Part shown: in pieces, positions 1 to 8,859 of the stretch | Numbering within the stretch: the first letter of the stretch is position 1 | Layout: each line of letters opens with the position of its first letter | NCBI GenBank assembly: GCA_039679945.1 | Contig: JBDKTY010000068.1 | Coordinates: 6,017-70,016, forward strand | Direction: 5' to 3' | Origin: SbD1 sp039679945 | GTDB lineage: Bacteria; Desulfobacterota; Syntrophobacteria; Syntrophobacterales; Syntrophobacteraceae | DNA: 64,000 nt | Translations under genes and position numbers: made by a program | Notes under the pieces: model-generated | The model's input: only the letters and a program-made list of their open reading frames with translations | The model's database searches: none | What the model was told of the DNA's origin: nothing

Positions 1-110
1 CGACCGTCAAACACAGCCTGGCGGTCGCACGGGTTCCTCCGCCGGTCGTCGCGACGGGGGCGACCGGACTCGGTCGAAGCCTGCTCCGAATCCTAGCCTG
101 AACCCAGTTC

Positions 111-533
111 CTACCGGATGATTCCCACCGAGCAGGGGGCATTTGCAACCACTTTTGTCGCGGTCGCCCCGATCAGAATCTTCGCGAATCCGGTTTTTCC
201 CGTGCTGCCCATGAGAATCAGATCGAACTTGCCGTTCTCCGCGGTTTCCAGGATGACATTAGCGGGGGTCACGCCTCTGCCGATCATGGTGGCTACCTTG
301 ATCCCTTTTTCGTCAAAGAGCGCCTTTGCCTTGTCGACCGCCTTAATGGCCTCGGCGTCCAGCGACTCCTGAACATTTCCGGGCAATTCCTCGACGTCGC
401 TGAGCAAAGCGGTGAGGGAAGGGGCCACCGCGATCAGCGTGACATCCGCCCCCTCTTTCTCGGCCAACTCAAGCCCCCTGAGGACAGCTTTCATGGAGCG
501 TTCCGAACCGTCTGTCGCCGCTAGAATCTTCAT
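111..533 (-). CDS. Universal stress protein (UspA family)
   Basis: A 140-residue cytoplasmic Usp-domain protein. It begins MKILAATDGSERS, the usual first strand and ATP-binding Asp of the family. It ends with the glycine motif GSTGKTGFAKILIGATA, which follows the G-2x-G-9x-G pattern of ATP-binding Usp proteins, then VVANAPCSVGIIR. The reading frame extends 17 codons further upstream, but the ATG at 533 has a clear GGAGG 5 nt before it and matches the family start, so I chose it. Single-domain Usp proteins usually form dimers and respond to starvation or stress; the exact role here is unknown. The neighbour on the same strand encodes a CBS pair, another adenine-nucleotide-sensing fold, so both may respond to energy status. 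Confidence 0.93.
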   Translation of the reverse strand: MKILAATDGSERSMKAVLRGLELAEKEGADVTLIAVAPSLTALLSDVEELPGNVQESLDAEAIKAVDKAKALFDEKGIKVATMIGRGVTPANVILETAENGKFDLILMGSTGKTGFAKILIGATATKVVANAPCSVGIIR

Positions 534-739
534 ACGTGCCTCCAATAAGCTCATCAGTCGTGCAAATCGGGTTTTCGGGTTCAACCTGCCCGCCGGCTTC
601 CGGTGTTCCTGACCTTTCGAGATACGGGCGAGGGGTGTCCCGGCCGCAATCCCATGCTTTCGAAACTCTTTCCGTCAGCGGGCAAATCATCTGCCTCGAC
701 TTTTCGATTGCCCACGAAACAGTCACGGAGCAACAACGT

Positions 740-1138
740 TCATAGTACGAATATCGATGGATCAAGCTGACTTTTCAGGATGTCCGGTCTTGCCACTACT
801 CCAACCAGTTTCCCCCCTTTCGTGATGGGCAAGCGAAGGATGTTTTCGTCCGTCATGATGTTCACGATCTCGCTGATGGGCGCATTCACGTCGGCGGTAA
901 TCGCCTTTTTGCTCATCAGGACCCCGACTGCCGTATTGGCCAGGTCCTTTCCTTCCTTCAGGGCCTTCAGCAGGTCGAATTCGGTGATCACTCCCACAAC
1001 CCTGTTCTCGCTGTCCGTTACGGGCACCCCCGAGAAATGACCGCCAAGGAGAGCAAGGATAATGTCTCTTGCGGGGGTACTCTCCCTTGTGCAGACAACG
1101 TGTTTCACCATTATGGACTCTGCTCTAAGGTCTTTCAT
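740..1138 (-). CDS. Tandem CBS-domain protein
   Basis: A 132-residue protein made of two CBS motifs (about residues 8-60 and 70-128) and nothing else. CBS pairs bind adenosyl ligands such as AMP, ATP or S-adenosylmethionine and usually act as energy sensors or regulate a partner. Visible features are RAESIMVKHVV at the start of CBS1, the GVPVTDSENRVVGVITEFDLL core, and GGKLVGVVARPDIL in CBS2. I chose the ATG at 1138 because GAGGAG lies 7 nt upstream; a GTG start 15 nt further out has no such site. The gene lies just upstream of the Usp gene on the same strand, with about 200 nt between them. Its partner cannot be told from sequence. Confidence 0.9.
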   Translation of the reverse strand: MKDLRAESIMVKHVVCTRESTPARDIILALLGGHFSGVPVTDSENRVVGVITEFDLLKALKEGKDLANTAVGVLMSKKAITADVNAPISEIVNIMTDENILRLPITKGGKLVGVVARPDILKSQLDPSIFVL

Positions 1139-1949
1139 GACTACACTCCTCACGAATAATGGTCAGTGCACGGCCCGGATTCCCGTGCCTGGGCTTCTTC
1201 CGTACGGCCACGGAAAAGGTGCTGAATCGGAAAGGTTTCACTCACCCGCGGGCGCACCGGTTCATGAAAGGCATTTGTGGCGCACGCTCGCCAAATGTCC
1301 GGGAACTCGACCATGGTCCGCTTATGCACGGGAGATGGAAGCCTTTGGACCGGGAGTCTCCCAGGGTCCTCCCCCCCTCGGGCCCCTTGCCATGGGGGGG
1401 TGGGTACGTGGAGGCAGCTCGGGTTGTACGCGAGTCTGCACGGGTGAGTAGACAAGAAAGTGAGGAGTAATACGGTTTCTCAAACACCTGTTGCCGCATG
1501 ACCGGAATTGAAGTCAATCATTGCTGCCTCCTTGGACCAGAGCAGCGGAAACAGAAGAAAGTCCTCCGATGAGGGATTGGGCGAGGAACGTGGTACGAAC
1601 CGAACACACAGCGGAACAGGGTGGAAGGAGGGCTTGCCTCGGTATATTCGCAATACCAAACCCTTTTTTATGATATATGCGCGTATCCACATTGTCAATT
1701 AATGACAGGCGAAAATCCGGGAACCCGGAGACCGGGTACCCCGGTCCGGGCGTGGCGCGCCCGCTCCATGGAATGCCTTTTCAATCCTGCCGGGAACTTG
1801 TCGGGATCGCGGCGATTTTGGTTGGCTGTCGTGATCGGTCAGGGTATATAATCACAATCAGTCAATCAGATGCATCTCCCAGCTATCGTGGGACTTGGCT
1901 TTCTTGTCGAACACGCTGCTCCCGATAACCCCGAAAACTCGGGTATCAC
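1139..1949. other. Intergenic region without a convincing gene
   Basis: This 0.8 kb separates the divergent CBS gene and solute-binding gene. Short open frames occur on both strands, but none has a ribosome-binding site or family resemblance. A perfect 7-bp hairpin (GACCGGG-tac-CCCGGTC, 1730-1746) lies about 200 nt before the next gene. A TATAAT at 1847-1852 could be a -10 element but lacks a well-spaced -35. Confidence 0.6.
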
Positions 1950-2834
1950 ATGAAACAGAAGCACTGGATATGGCTCGCGCCGGTTGTCCTCGCCGCGGTC
2001 GTTGCCGGCCTGTTGGCATTCAGGCCGTCCGTCCCGCCCGGGGTGACGCTTGCTCGGATCGAACGGGAAGGCGTGATCCGGATAGGCTGCGCCCCGGAGG
2101 CTCCCTATGTGTTCCTCGACGCCCGCGGAACGTTTACCGGGGAGGAAATCGAGGTGGCCAAAATTATTGCATCCCGGATGGGTATCCGCCGCATCGAGTG
2201 GTGTCAGACTGATTTCGGATCACTTATCCCCGAACTGGAGGCGGGCCGTTTCGATGTCATCGCGGCCGGGATGTTCATTACCGCGGAACGAGCGCGGCGC
2301 GTGATCTTCTCCGAACCGACCTTTCGCGTTCGCAACGCGCTGCTGGTGCGAACCGGGAATCCCCACGGCCTTCATTCCCACGAAGACATAATCAGGCAGT
2401 CGCAAGTCAAGATCGCGGTGCTGCACGGCTCTATCGAAGAGGCGATGATCCGGAAGATCGGTGTGCCTGATGACCGGATCAGCGTCGTTCCGGATGCGCT
2501 GACCGGGAGGGTCGCGGTGGAATCCGGCCTGGTCGACTGCCTGGCCCTGTCGTCCCCCACGGTCCGGTTCATGGCGCGGCAGCAGAACCTGGGCCTTTCC
2601 GAAATCGCCCAGCCCTTCATTGTGCCGGTCTCCAACGATGCCCGCCACGTCGGATTCGGAGCGAACGCTTTTCGCAAAGCGGATGATGATCTTCGCGTGG
2701 CATGGAACCGGCATTTGCGCGCATTTCTCGGCAGCGCCGAACACAGGCGCCTGCTTGCTGAATTCGGTTTCAGCGATGATGAGTTGCCTGGAGAAATAAC
2801 TACCTCCGAAATCCTGTCTTCGGGAGCAAAATGA
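1950..2834 (+). CDS. Extracellular solute-binding protein, family 3
   Basis: A 294-residue binding protein of the polar amino acid (SBP_bac_3) family. Residues 5-25 form an uncleaved or lipid-less signal/anchor segment (WIWLAPVVLAAVVAGLLAF). The mature part begins with the family's typical GVIRIGCAPEAPYVFLD, continues with the ligand-site region IEVAKIIASRMG, and has the hinge-region phrase RFDVIAAGMFITAERA. No permease or ATPase gene is adjacent. Instead the stop codon overlaps the start of a hybrid sensor kinase (ATGA), so translation is coupled. This suggests that the protein detects a periplasmic solute and hands the signal to the kinase rather than feeding a transporter. That role is inference; an orphan transport protein is the alternative. 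Confidence 0.9.
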   Translation: MKQKHWIWLAPVVLAAVVAGLLAFRPSVPPGVTLARIEREGVIRIGCAPEAPYVFLDARGTFTGEEIEVAKIIASRMGIRRIEWCQTDFGSLIPELEAGRFDVIAAGMFITAERARRVIFSEPTFRVRNALLVRTGNPHGLHSHEDIIRQSQVKIAVLHGSIEEAMIRKIGVPDDRISVVPDALTGRVAVESGLVDCLALSSPTVRFMARQQNLGLSEIAQPFIVPVSNDARHVGFGANAFRKADDDLRVAWNRHLRAFLGSAEHRRLLAEFGFSDDELPGEITTSEILSSGAK

Positions 2835-5416
2835 AAGCATTCTCCTCCGTGGCGAGTATGACCTCTCGTCTCAGCCAGCGCATTGGCCCGATGGCGTGGG
2901 TATGGATAACAATCCTCGCCGCGTTGCTTGCCTCCAGTGGCATCATTTGGATTGAGGAACATCAAAACCGGTTGATCACCCATTTTACCGCTGAACAGAC
3001 GCTGTTGCGCCAGGCACGCACAGACCTGGCCAAAGGGTACCTCCACGTCTCTCTTGGAGGGCCGGCGGGGTCTCCATTCAATCGCGCGCAGGGCTTCGCG
3101 CTGCTGGACCAGGCCGGCTCATCCCTGGAACGAGCCCTGCAACTGCAGCGGGAATTCGCGGCCGGGAGCATTCTACCTCGGGCCGACGAAGCGTCCCGCG
3201 CCCGACTGGCGGACTTCGTACAGGCGGCGGTGCAGTTTCGCGATTTGCTGATGAGCCGAAAAGGCGTTCCGGAAACGGACCCGGCGCGGGAGACGGAATT
3301 GCGGATTGTTTTCTTTACTCTCGAACGGCAGGCGGACACGGTTGACTCGCAGATTCAACAAGACCTTTCCGGGATGATCAACCACTACGATCAGATTCAG
3401 GTGAAGGTCTCGTGGATCTCGGGCATTCTATTCGTGCTCATCTGCGCGAGCGCCATCGCGGGAGACCGCGCCCGCAAAAGGGCCGAGCGGGGACGGCGGG
3501 ACGCCGAAATTCGTTTCCGCCTGCTATTTGAGCAGTCGCCCGATGGCATAGTCGTTATTGATCCGGAAACGACACGTTTTCTGGAATTCAACGAAACAGC
3601 CCACCGCCAGTTGGGGTACTCACGCGACGAGTTTGCCGGGCTGAGCATTTCCGATCTCGAAGACCCGGAGAAGCCGGGGCAAATCTTGACGTGTCTCGCG
3701 AAACTCAGGGGTGAGCAACGGGGTGATTTTGAGGTCCAACACCGTACCCGGCGGGGTGTGCTCAGGAATATCCACGTAACCGCGCAGCTCACCGAGATGC
3801 TGGGGCGCCCCGTTTATCACTGTGTTTGGCGTGACATCACCGAGCGCAAGCGGGCTGAGAAAGCTCTGGGGGAGAGCGAGGAACAGTTCAAGGCCATGTT
3901 CGAGACGGCTTCCATCGGTATGGCGCAGGCTGATCCAAAAACGGGGCAATGGCTGCGTGTGAACCGGAAGATGTGCGAAATTACCGGTTACTCCCCCGCC
4001 GAAATGCTTACCAAACGCATCCACGAAATCACGCACCCGGATGATCGTCTCCGGGACCGGGAAGCCTTCGAGGGCGTCACAAGCGGCAAATCGGGAAGCT
4101 ACCGGCTGGAGAAACGCTACATCCGCAAGGATGGCGCGGTAGTATGGGTAAACGTGAACATGACGGTCATCCGGGACCCTTCCGGCCAGCCCACGCGCAC
4201 GATGGCAACCATCGAGGACATTACCGACCGCAAACGGGCCGAGGAAGAGACGGCAAAACTCCAGGACCAGTTGCTTCAATCTCAGAAGATGGAGTCGATC
4301 GGTCGCCTGGCGGGCGGGGTGGCGCATGACTTCAACAATATGCTGGGGGTCATCCTCGGCCATGCCGAGATGGCTTTGGATAAGGTAGGCCCCTCTGAAT
4401 TGCTCTACACGAATTTCCTGGAAATCCGGAAAGCGGCGGAGCGCTCCTCCGACCTCACGCGCCAGCTCCTGGCATTTGCCCGCAAGCAGACGATCGCTCC
4501 CAAGGTGCTCGACTTGAACGAAACCGTGACAGGGATGCTCAAGATGCTGCAACGCCTCATAGGCGAGGACATTCACCTCGTCTGGTGCCCGGGGGCGGAC
4601 TTGTGGCCGGTCAAAGTCGATCCGTCCCAGATCGACCAGATACTCGCGAACCTGAGCGTTAACGCTCGCGATGCCATCGAGGGCGTGGGCAAGTTCACCA
4701 TTGAAACGAAAAACATCGTCTTCGATGAGGCCCACGGCGCAACCCACGCAGGGTCCATCCCCGGAGAGTACGTGCTGCTGGCCGTGAGCGATAATGGCTG
4801 CGGCATGGACAAAAAGACGGTGGACAAACTTTTCGAACCGTTTTTTACGACCAAGGAGATTGGCAAGGGCACCGGCCTGGGGCTATCCACGGTCTACGGA
4901 ATTGTCAAACAGAACAACGGTTTCATCAATGTATACAGCGAACCGGGGCAGGGAACGACATTCAAAATCTACGTTCCGCGACACACGGGCATGGCTGAGC
5001 GGGTTCAGAGGGATGGTTCCGTCGAGCCGGTTAGCCGGGGCACCGAGACAATCCTGCTGGTGGAGGATGAGCGGGCAATCCTCGATATAACAACGAGAAT
5101 GCTCCAGCAACAGGGATACACCGTTCTGGCCGCCTGTACCCCCGGCGAAGCTATCCGCCTGGCCGAGGCGCACTCCGGTGAGATCCACCTGCTTATGACC
5201 GACGTGGTCATGCCCGAGATGAACGGCCGTGACCTGGCGAGGAACATCCTGTCCTTCTATCCCAATCTGAAGCGCCTTTTCATGTCCGGCTACACGGCCA
5301 ACGTCATCGCCCACCACGGGGTACTGGACGATGGGGTCAACTTCATTCAGAAGCCGTTCACGAGACGGGATCTGACGGTCAAAATCCGGGAGGTGCTCGA
5401 AGAGCACGGTGGGTGA
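2831..5416 (+). CDS. Hybrid sensor histidine kinase with two PAS domains and a C-terminal receiver
   Basis: An 861-residue membrane kinase. A transmembrane segment at about 22-42, an extracytoplasmic helical region of about 150 residues, and a second segment at about 193-212 give a periplasmic sensor loop. Two PAS domains follow (about 225-340 and 350-470; each ends in an ITERKRAEKAL or ITDRKRAEEET linker). The HisKA box GGVAHDFNN carries phospho-acceptor H499. The HATPase domain keeps NARDAIE, DNGCGMD and GTGLGLSTVYGIV. The C-terminal receiver (about 740-858) has D791 in LLMTDVVMPEMNG and the conserved Lys in IQKPF. Its start overlaps the stop of the solute-binding gene by 4 nt (ATGA), so the two probably work as a sensor pair. 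No separate output regulator is adjacent, so phosphotransfer beyond the receiver is unknown. Confidence 0.95.
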   Translation: MKAFSSVASMTSRLSQRIGPMAWVWITILAALLASSGIIWIEEHQNRLITHFTAEQTLLRQARTDLAKGYLHVSLGGPAGSPFNRAQGFALLDQAGSSLERALQLQREFAAGSILPRADEASRARLADFVQAAVQFRDLLMSRKGVPETDPARETELRIVFFTLERQADTVDSQIQQDLSGMINHYDQIQVKVSWISGILFVLICASAIAGDRARKRAERGRRDAEIRFRLLFEQSPDGIVVIDPETTRFLEFNETAHRQLGYSRDEFAGLSISDLEDPEKPGQILTCLAKLRGEQRGDFEVQHRTRRGVLRNIHVTAQLTEMLGRPVYHCVWRDITERKRAEKALGESEEQFKAMFETASIGMAQADPKTGQWLRVNRKMCEITGYSPAEMLTKRIHEITHPDDRLRDREAFEGVTSGKSGSYRLEKRYIRKDGAVVWVNVNMTVIRDPSGQPTRTMATIEDITDRKRAEEETAKLQDQLLQSQKMESIGRLAGGVAHDFNNMLGVILGHAEMALDKVGPSELLYTNFLEIRKAAERSSDLTRQLLAFARKQTIAPKVLDLNETVTGMLKMLQRLIGEDIHLVWCPGADLWPVKVDPSQIDQILANLSVNARDAIEGVGKFTIETKNIVFDEAHGATHAGSIPGEYVLLAVSDNGCGMDKKTVDKLFEPFFTTKEIGKGTGLGLSTVYGIVKQNNGFINVYSEPGQGTTFKIYVPRHTGMAERVQRDGSVEPVSRGTETILLVEDERAILDITTRMLQQQGYTVLAACTPGEAIRLAEAHSGEIHLLMTDVVMPEMNGRDLARNILSFYPNLKRLFMSGYTANVIAHHGVLDDGVNFIQKPFTRRDLTVKIREVLEEHGG

Positions 5417-5662
5417 GTAACTGTTCCTCTTGTGAGGAATGCCTTAAAATCAAATAGTTGGGCCGGATTCGCATCCCCTCGCGCGATTTCTTTGTACATA
5501 CCTGAAATACCGATGTAAAATAACCTTGGGTAAAGTTTTGAAATTACCGATTTGTAGAGCAGAGGTAAACAGCATAGCTTATTTGCCACGCCGTGTGGTC
5601 CTTCACATTTTATCCGGCCCGGTCTCCAGAACCGCCGGGCGAGGGGCGGAAGGCGGCTGATT

Positions 5663-8600
5663 ATGGGCGATGCAATTCCGGGAATTCTATTCGACCCCCG
5701 GGACTATGAGCTTCTGGGTATTGTGAACGACGTTCTGGATCAGAACGAATCCTTCGTCTATCTTAAGAACCTGCTCTATCCGTACCTCCATCCACGCGGA
5801 ATCAAGGAACTGGCGGCATCCCGCGGACTCCGGATCGCCTATTCCGCCGTGCGTCTGCTTGATTCACTCGAAATCGGCAAGTCCGAGGACCGCATAACCG
5901 CCTTGCGGTGCCTTCGGGACGAGGTCATGCACAGCGGCGACAGCGCGATGCGGAAAAACACCGCCCGCGTGCTCCTCGAGATCATGAAAGAGCTGGTCCG
6001 GACCCGCGACAGCAAGCTCCGGCAGTTACAACTCGCCCATGATTTCCGCGCCGCGGCCTCGGGAAAACCGCGGATCATACGATCATTTCTCCGCCGGTAT
6101 CATCTCCTGGAAATGCCCGAGGAATGGAACCAGGTGGCATTCGATAACCATGTCCACGATTCGTATACAAAAGGACGCAAGTCACCATCCCACCTGATCA
6201 TGGATGCCTGGATCAAGGGCATCAGGCACCTGACGGTCATTTACTATAATTATGTGCCGGTAAGCGCCGCCCGGGAACTGCTTACCGCGGCGGAAATCAT
6301 GGGGATAACGGTCCGCATCGGAATCGAGTTTTCTGTCCGGTTTTATGACCGATATGTGCAGATCATTTATGTGCCGCGCGGTTTCCTGGATTCGAAGGCC
6401 TTTCTCTCTTTTATCGAGGACCCCCGGGCCCGTTTTTTCATGGACGAGGGCAAGAAAGTCTCACGGTATCAGCAGGAATACGTCCTGGCCATCCTCCATG
6501 AGTTCAACCGAAAGCACCGGCTGGATATCAAGGAAAAATACGGCCTTAGGATGCAACCTCTCGACAGGCAGAAATTCCTTTCATTTGTCGGAATGGGACA
6601 GCCATCGATCCTCCACCTCGCGAAATTCATACACAATCACCTGCTGCAATCAATGAACGCGCGGCTTGACGAGCTGCGGGAAGGATTCAGCGATCTTCCC
6701 TTCGAGGAACGGCACAAGATTGCCCTGTTCCTCGATGAGCTGAATACACTGGATTCCGAGGCAATCGTGGATTTGTATCTCCGGCCGGCGCAAAACCCGG
6801 GCATTCCCAATCCTCACGTGCCGCGCGATGATCCCGATGTTCCTGATCTGCTCAGACTTTCGCCGGCCGAACTGATAGGAGAATTGACGGAACTTCATGC
6901 CGGGTGCCGAATCACTCTCAACCTGAGCAACCTCTCGGCGGAGGACGTACTCGAACTGCTCTATGATTGCAAGGGAGCGATCACACACCTGGAAATCTTC
7001 AACCTCAAGGATTTTTCCTCGGGGAAAAAAACACACCAGGAAATCAGCGATCTTCAACGGGCCATAAATGAAGGCAACATCATCTCGCTGAAGAAGCATA
7101 TCCGAACAATAATCAAGAGCCTGGAAGAATCTCGGGAATTCGATCCCGTCAGGATCGGAAAATTCTACGAGATCCTTCGAAATATCGCTTCCCTTCAGCG
7201 GTGGTACGGTCATGTCTGGCTCCAGTCGCGAATAGGCAGTGACTCGGCCGGCCATTCCCGCAGGCTGCACGGAATGGGGCTGGCCCTCATGTATACCCTT
7301 CCCCGCAAGGCACAAAGAGAGGTCCTCGGTTCATTCCGCACTCCGCGCTGGATCATTCCCGTCTGTCTGGATGCGGTTCTGCGCATAACACGCGATGTCC
7401 AATTCGGAACAGGCCGGCCGGGGGCGTGGGTTGACCGCTCAATTGGCCGTTTGCCCGCGCTGGGCCGACTTTTGCGAAGAGATCGAAAAGACTGGGAAGT
7501 CCTTGAGTATTCGACGCGCATCGTTCCGGATGGCAACATTGTCACGCTGGGCGGAGTAAGCGAAGAGGGGGGGAACCGCCTCGAAATTTTCCCCAGGTCC
7601 AATGACCGGAAGGCGAGGATTTCCTGGAGATACCTGAACAGCATCCTGAGAGATGTCCTGAAGATCCTGATCGGTTTCATCCCGGCGTTCGCCACGTTTT
7701 ACCTGACAAAGGACTGGTGGGTCCTCGCATATTTTGGAGGGGTAATCTGGTTCGCGATAACGTGCTTTCGAAATATTGTCCAGTCGATATTCGGCGGCGG
7801 CGGCATCAGGCGCTCCCCGCTGCTCAAGTGGAACAGCTATGTCAGTTGGGAAAGGCTGTGTGATTCGCTTCTCTACACCGGATTTTCCGTTCCCCTGCTG
7901 GACTACGTGGTGAAGACCGCCATCCTGGACAGATCCTACGGGATCACCACCGGCTCCAACCCGGTGTTGCTCTACTCGGTCATGGCCGTTGCCAATGGTT
8001 TGTATGTATTCAGCCACAATACCTGGCGAGGGCTTCCGAGGTCCGCGGCCGTCGGAAACCTGTTCCGAACTTTTTTGTCGATCCCCCTGGCCGTTCTCAT
8101 AAACTTCTCGGCCGGCGCCGTTTTGGGCGGTATTGGAGTAGCGGATAGCGCCGGCGAGCTTCAGAAATGGGCCGCGATAATTTCCAAGACCGCCTCGGAT
8201 TGCGTGGCGGGTGTGATCGAAGGTCTGGCGGACCGCTACAAATATGTGCGGATGCGGGTCCAGGACTATGCAACCAAGCTCGGCCAACTGTTCGAAACCT
8301 ACACTCAGCTCGAATTGATCTTCCCCGAAACCGATGTGATGCAGATGCTCGAGTCGCCCAAGAACTTCATGCGTAAAGTCAGCGCGGAGGCCCGGGACCT
8401 GGAGAAGATTATCATAATCAACGCCCTCGACCTGCTCTACTTCTGGATGTACCAGCCACGGGCAAGGAGTGTTCTCTGCGCTTTGCTTCATGGGATGTCA
8501 CATGAGGAGCGCCAGATATTCCTGCGATCCCAGGCGGTCCTCCGGCGTACCCGCGAGATCAGCCAACTGATCGTAAACGGGATCATCGGCAAGAGATTCA

Positions 8601-8755
8601 ACAGGGCGCTTTCCTTTTACCTGGACCGCTCGGAGGCATACCTGGATACTCTGGAGGAACTCGCCTACAGGCCGTGCAGGAAAGACATCCTGCTGTGGTG
8701 GCCCCGCCGTCTGAAAAGGTCATGCGAAGTTTTACTGGGTGTGCGGCCGAAGTGA
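5663..8755 (+). CDS. Large uncharacterised membrane protein with a PHP-like N-terminal region
   Basis: A 1030-residue protein of no family I can name. Residues about 158-225 resemble the PHP phosphoesterase fold: DNHVHDSYTKGRKSP matches the HxH motif (H163, H165) followed by the SDG-type turn, then an A..KGIRHLTV strand and a GIEFSV strand corresponding to the G-x-E motif. The second PHP motif (usually TDHD) is missing and reads IYYN, so metal binding is probably incomplete. A helical, charged middle region (about 300-640) leads to several hydrophobic segments (about 665-705 and 730-840), then a helical C-terminal domain. There is no signal peptide. The ATG at 5663 has a weak upstream site. 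The gene seems transcribed with the EAL/HDOD gene that follows. A membrane-anchored PHP-derived regulator is possible but unproven. Confidence 0.85.
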   Translation: MGDAIPGILFDPRDYELLGIVNDVLDQNESFVYLKNLLYPYLHPRGIKELAASRGLRIAYSAVRLLDSLEIGKSEDRITALRCLRDEVMHSGDSAMRKNTARVLLEIMKELVRTRDSKLRQLQLAHDFRAAASGKPRIIRSFLRRYHLLEMPEEWNQVAFDNHVHDSYTKGRKSPSHLIMDAWIKGIRHLTVIYYNYVPVSAARELLTAAEIMGITVRIGIEFSVRFYDRYVQIIYVPRGFLDSKAFLSFIEDPRARFFMDEGKKVSRYQQEYVLAILHEFNRKHRLDIKEKYGLRMQPLDRQKFLSFVGMGQPSILHLAKFIHNHLLQSMNARLDELREGFSDLPFEERHKIALFLDELNTLDSEAIVDLYLRPAQNPGIPNPHVPRDDPDVPDLLRLSPAELIGELTELHAGCRITLNLSNLSAEDVLELLYDCKGAITHLEIFNLKDFSSGKKTHQEISDLQRAINEGNIISLKKHIRTIIKSLEESREFDPVRIGKFYEILRNIASLQRWYGHVWLQSRIGSDSAGHSRRLHGMGLALMYTLPRKAQREVLGSFRTPRWIIPVCLDAVLRITRDVQFGTGRPGAWVDRSIGRLPALGRLLRRDRKDWEVLEYSTRIVPDGNIVTLGGVSEEGGNRLEIFPRSNDRKARISWRYLNSILRDVLKILIGFIPAFATFYLTKDWWVLAYFGGVIWFAITCFRNIVQSIFGGGGIRRSPLLKWNSYVSWERLCDSLLYTGFSVPLLDYVVKTAILDRSYGITTGSNPVLLYSVMAVANGLYVFSHNTWRGLPRSAAVGNLFRTFLSIPLAVLINFSAGAVLGGIGVADSAGELQKWAAIISKTASDCVAGVIEGLADRYKYVRMRVQDYATKLGQLFETYTQLELIFPETDVMQMLESPKNFMRKVSAEARDLEKIIIINALDLLYFWMYQPRARSVLCALLHGMSHEERQIFLRSQAVLRRTREISQLIVNGIIGKRFNRALSFYLDRSEAYLDTLEELAYRPCRKDILLWWPRRLKRSCEVLLGVRPK

Positions 8756-8859
8756 AGGGCATAAGGGCTGCCCTTGACGCTCTCGCAATGGATGTGCTAC
8801 TGAGAACCCGAGGCAATCCGTATTTCCAGTCGCACCACATTCACTCAGGCGAGAATTCC

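Noticed and set aside
3620..4747. A 375-codon minus-strand frame inside the hybrid kinase gene
   Set aside because: No ribosome site or domain; shadow of the kinase.
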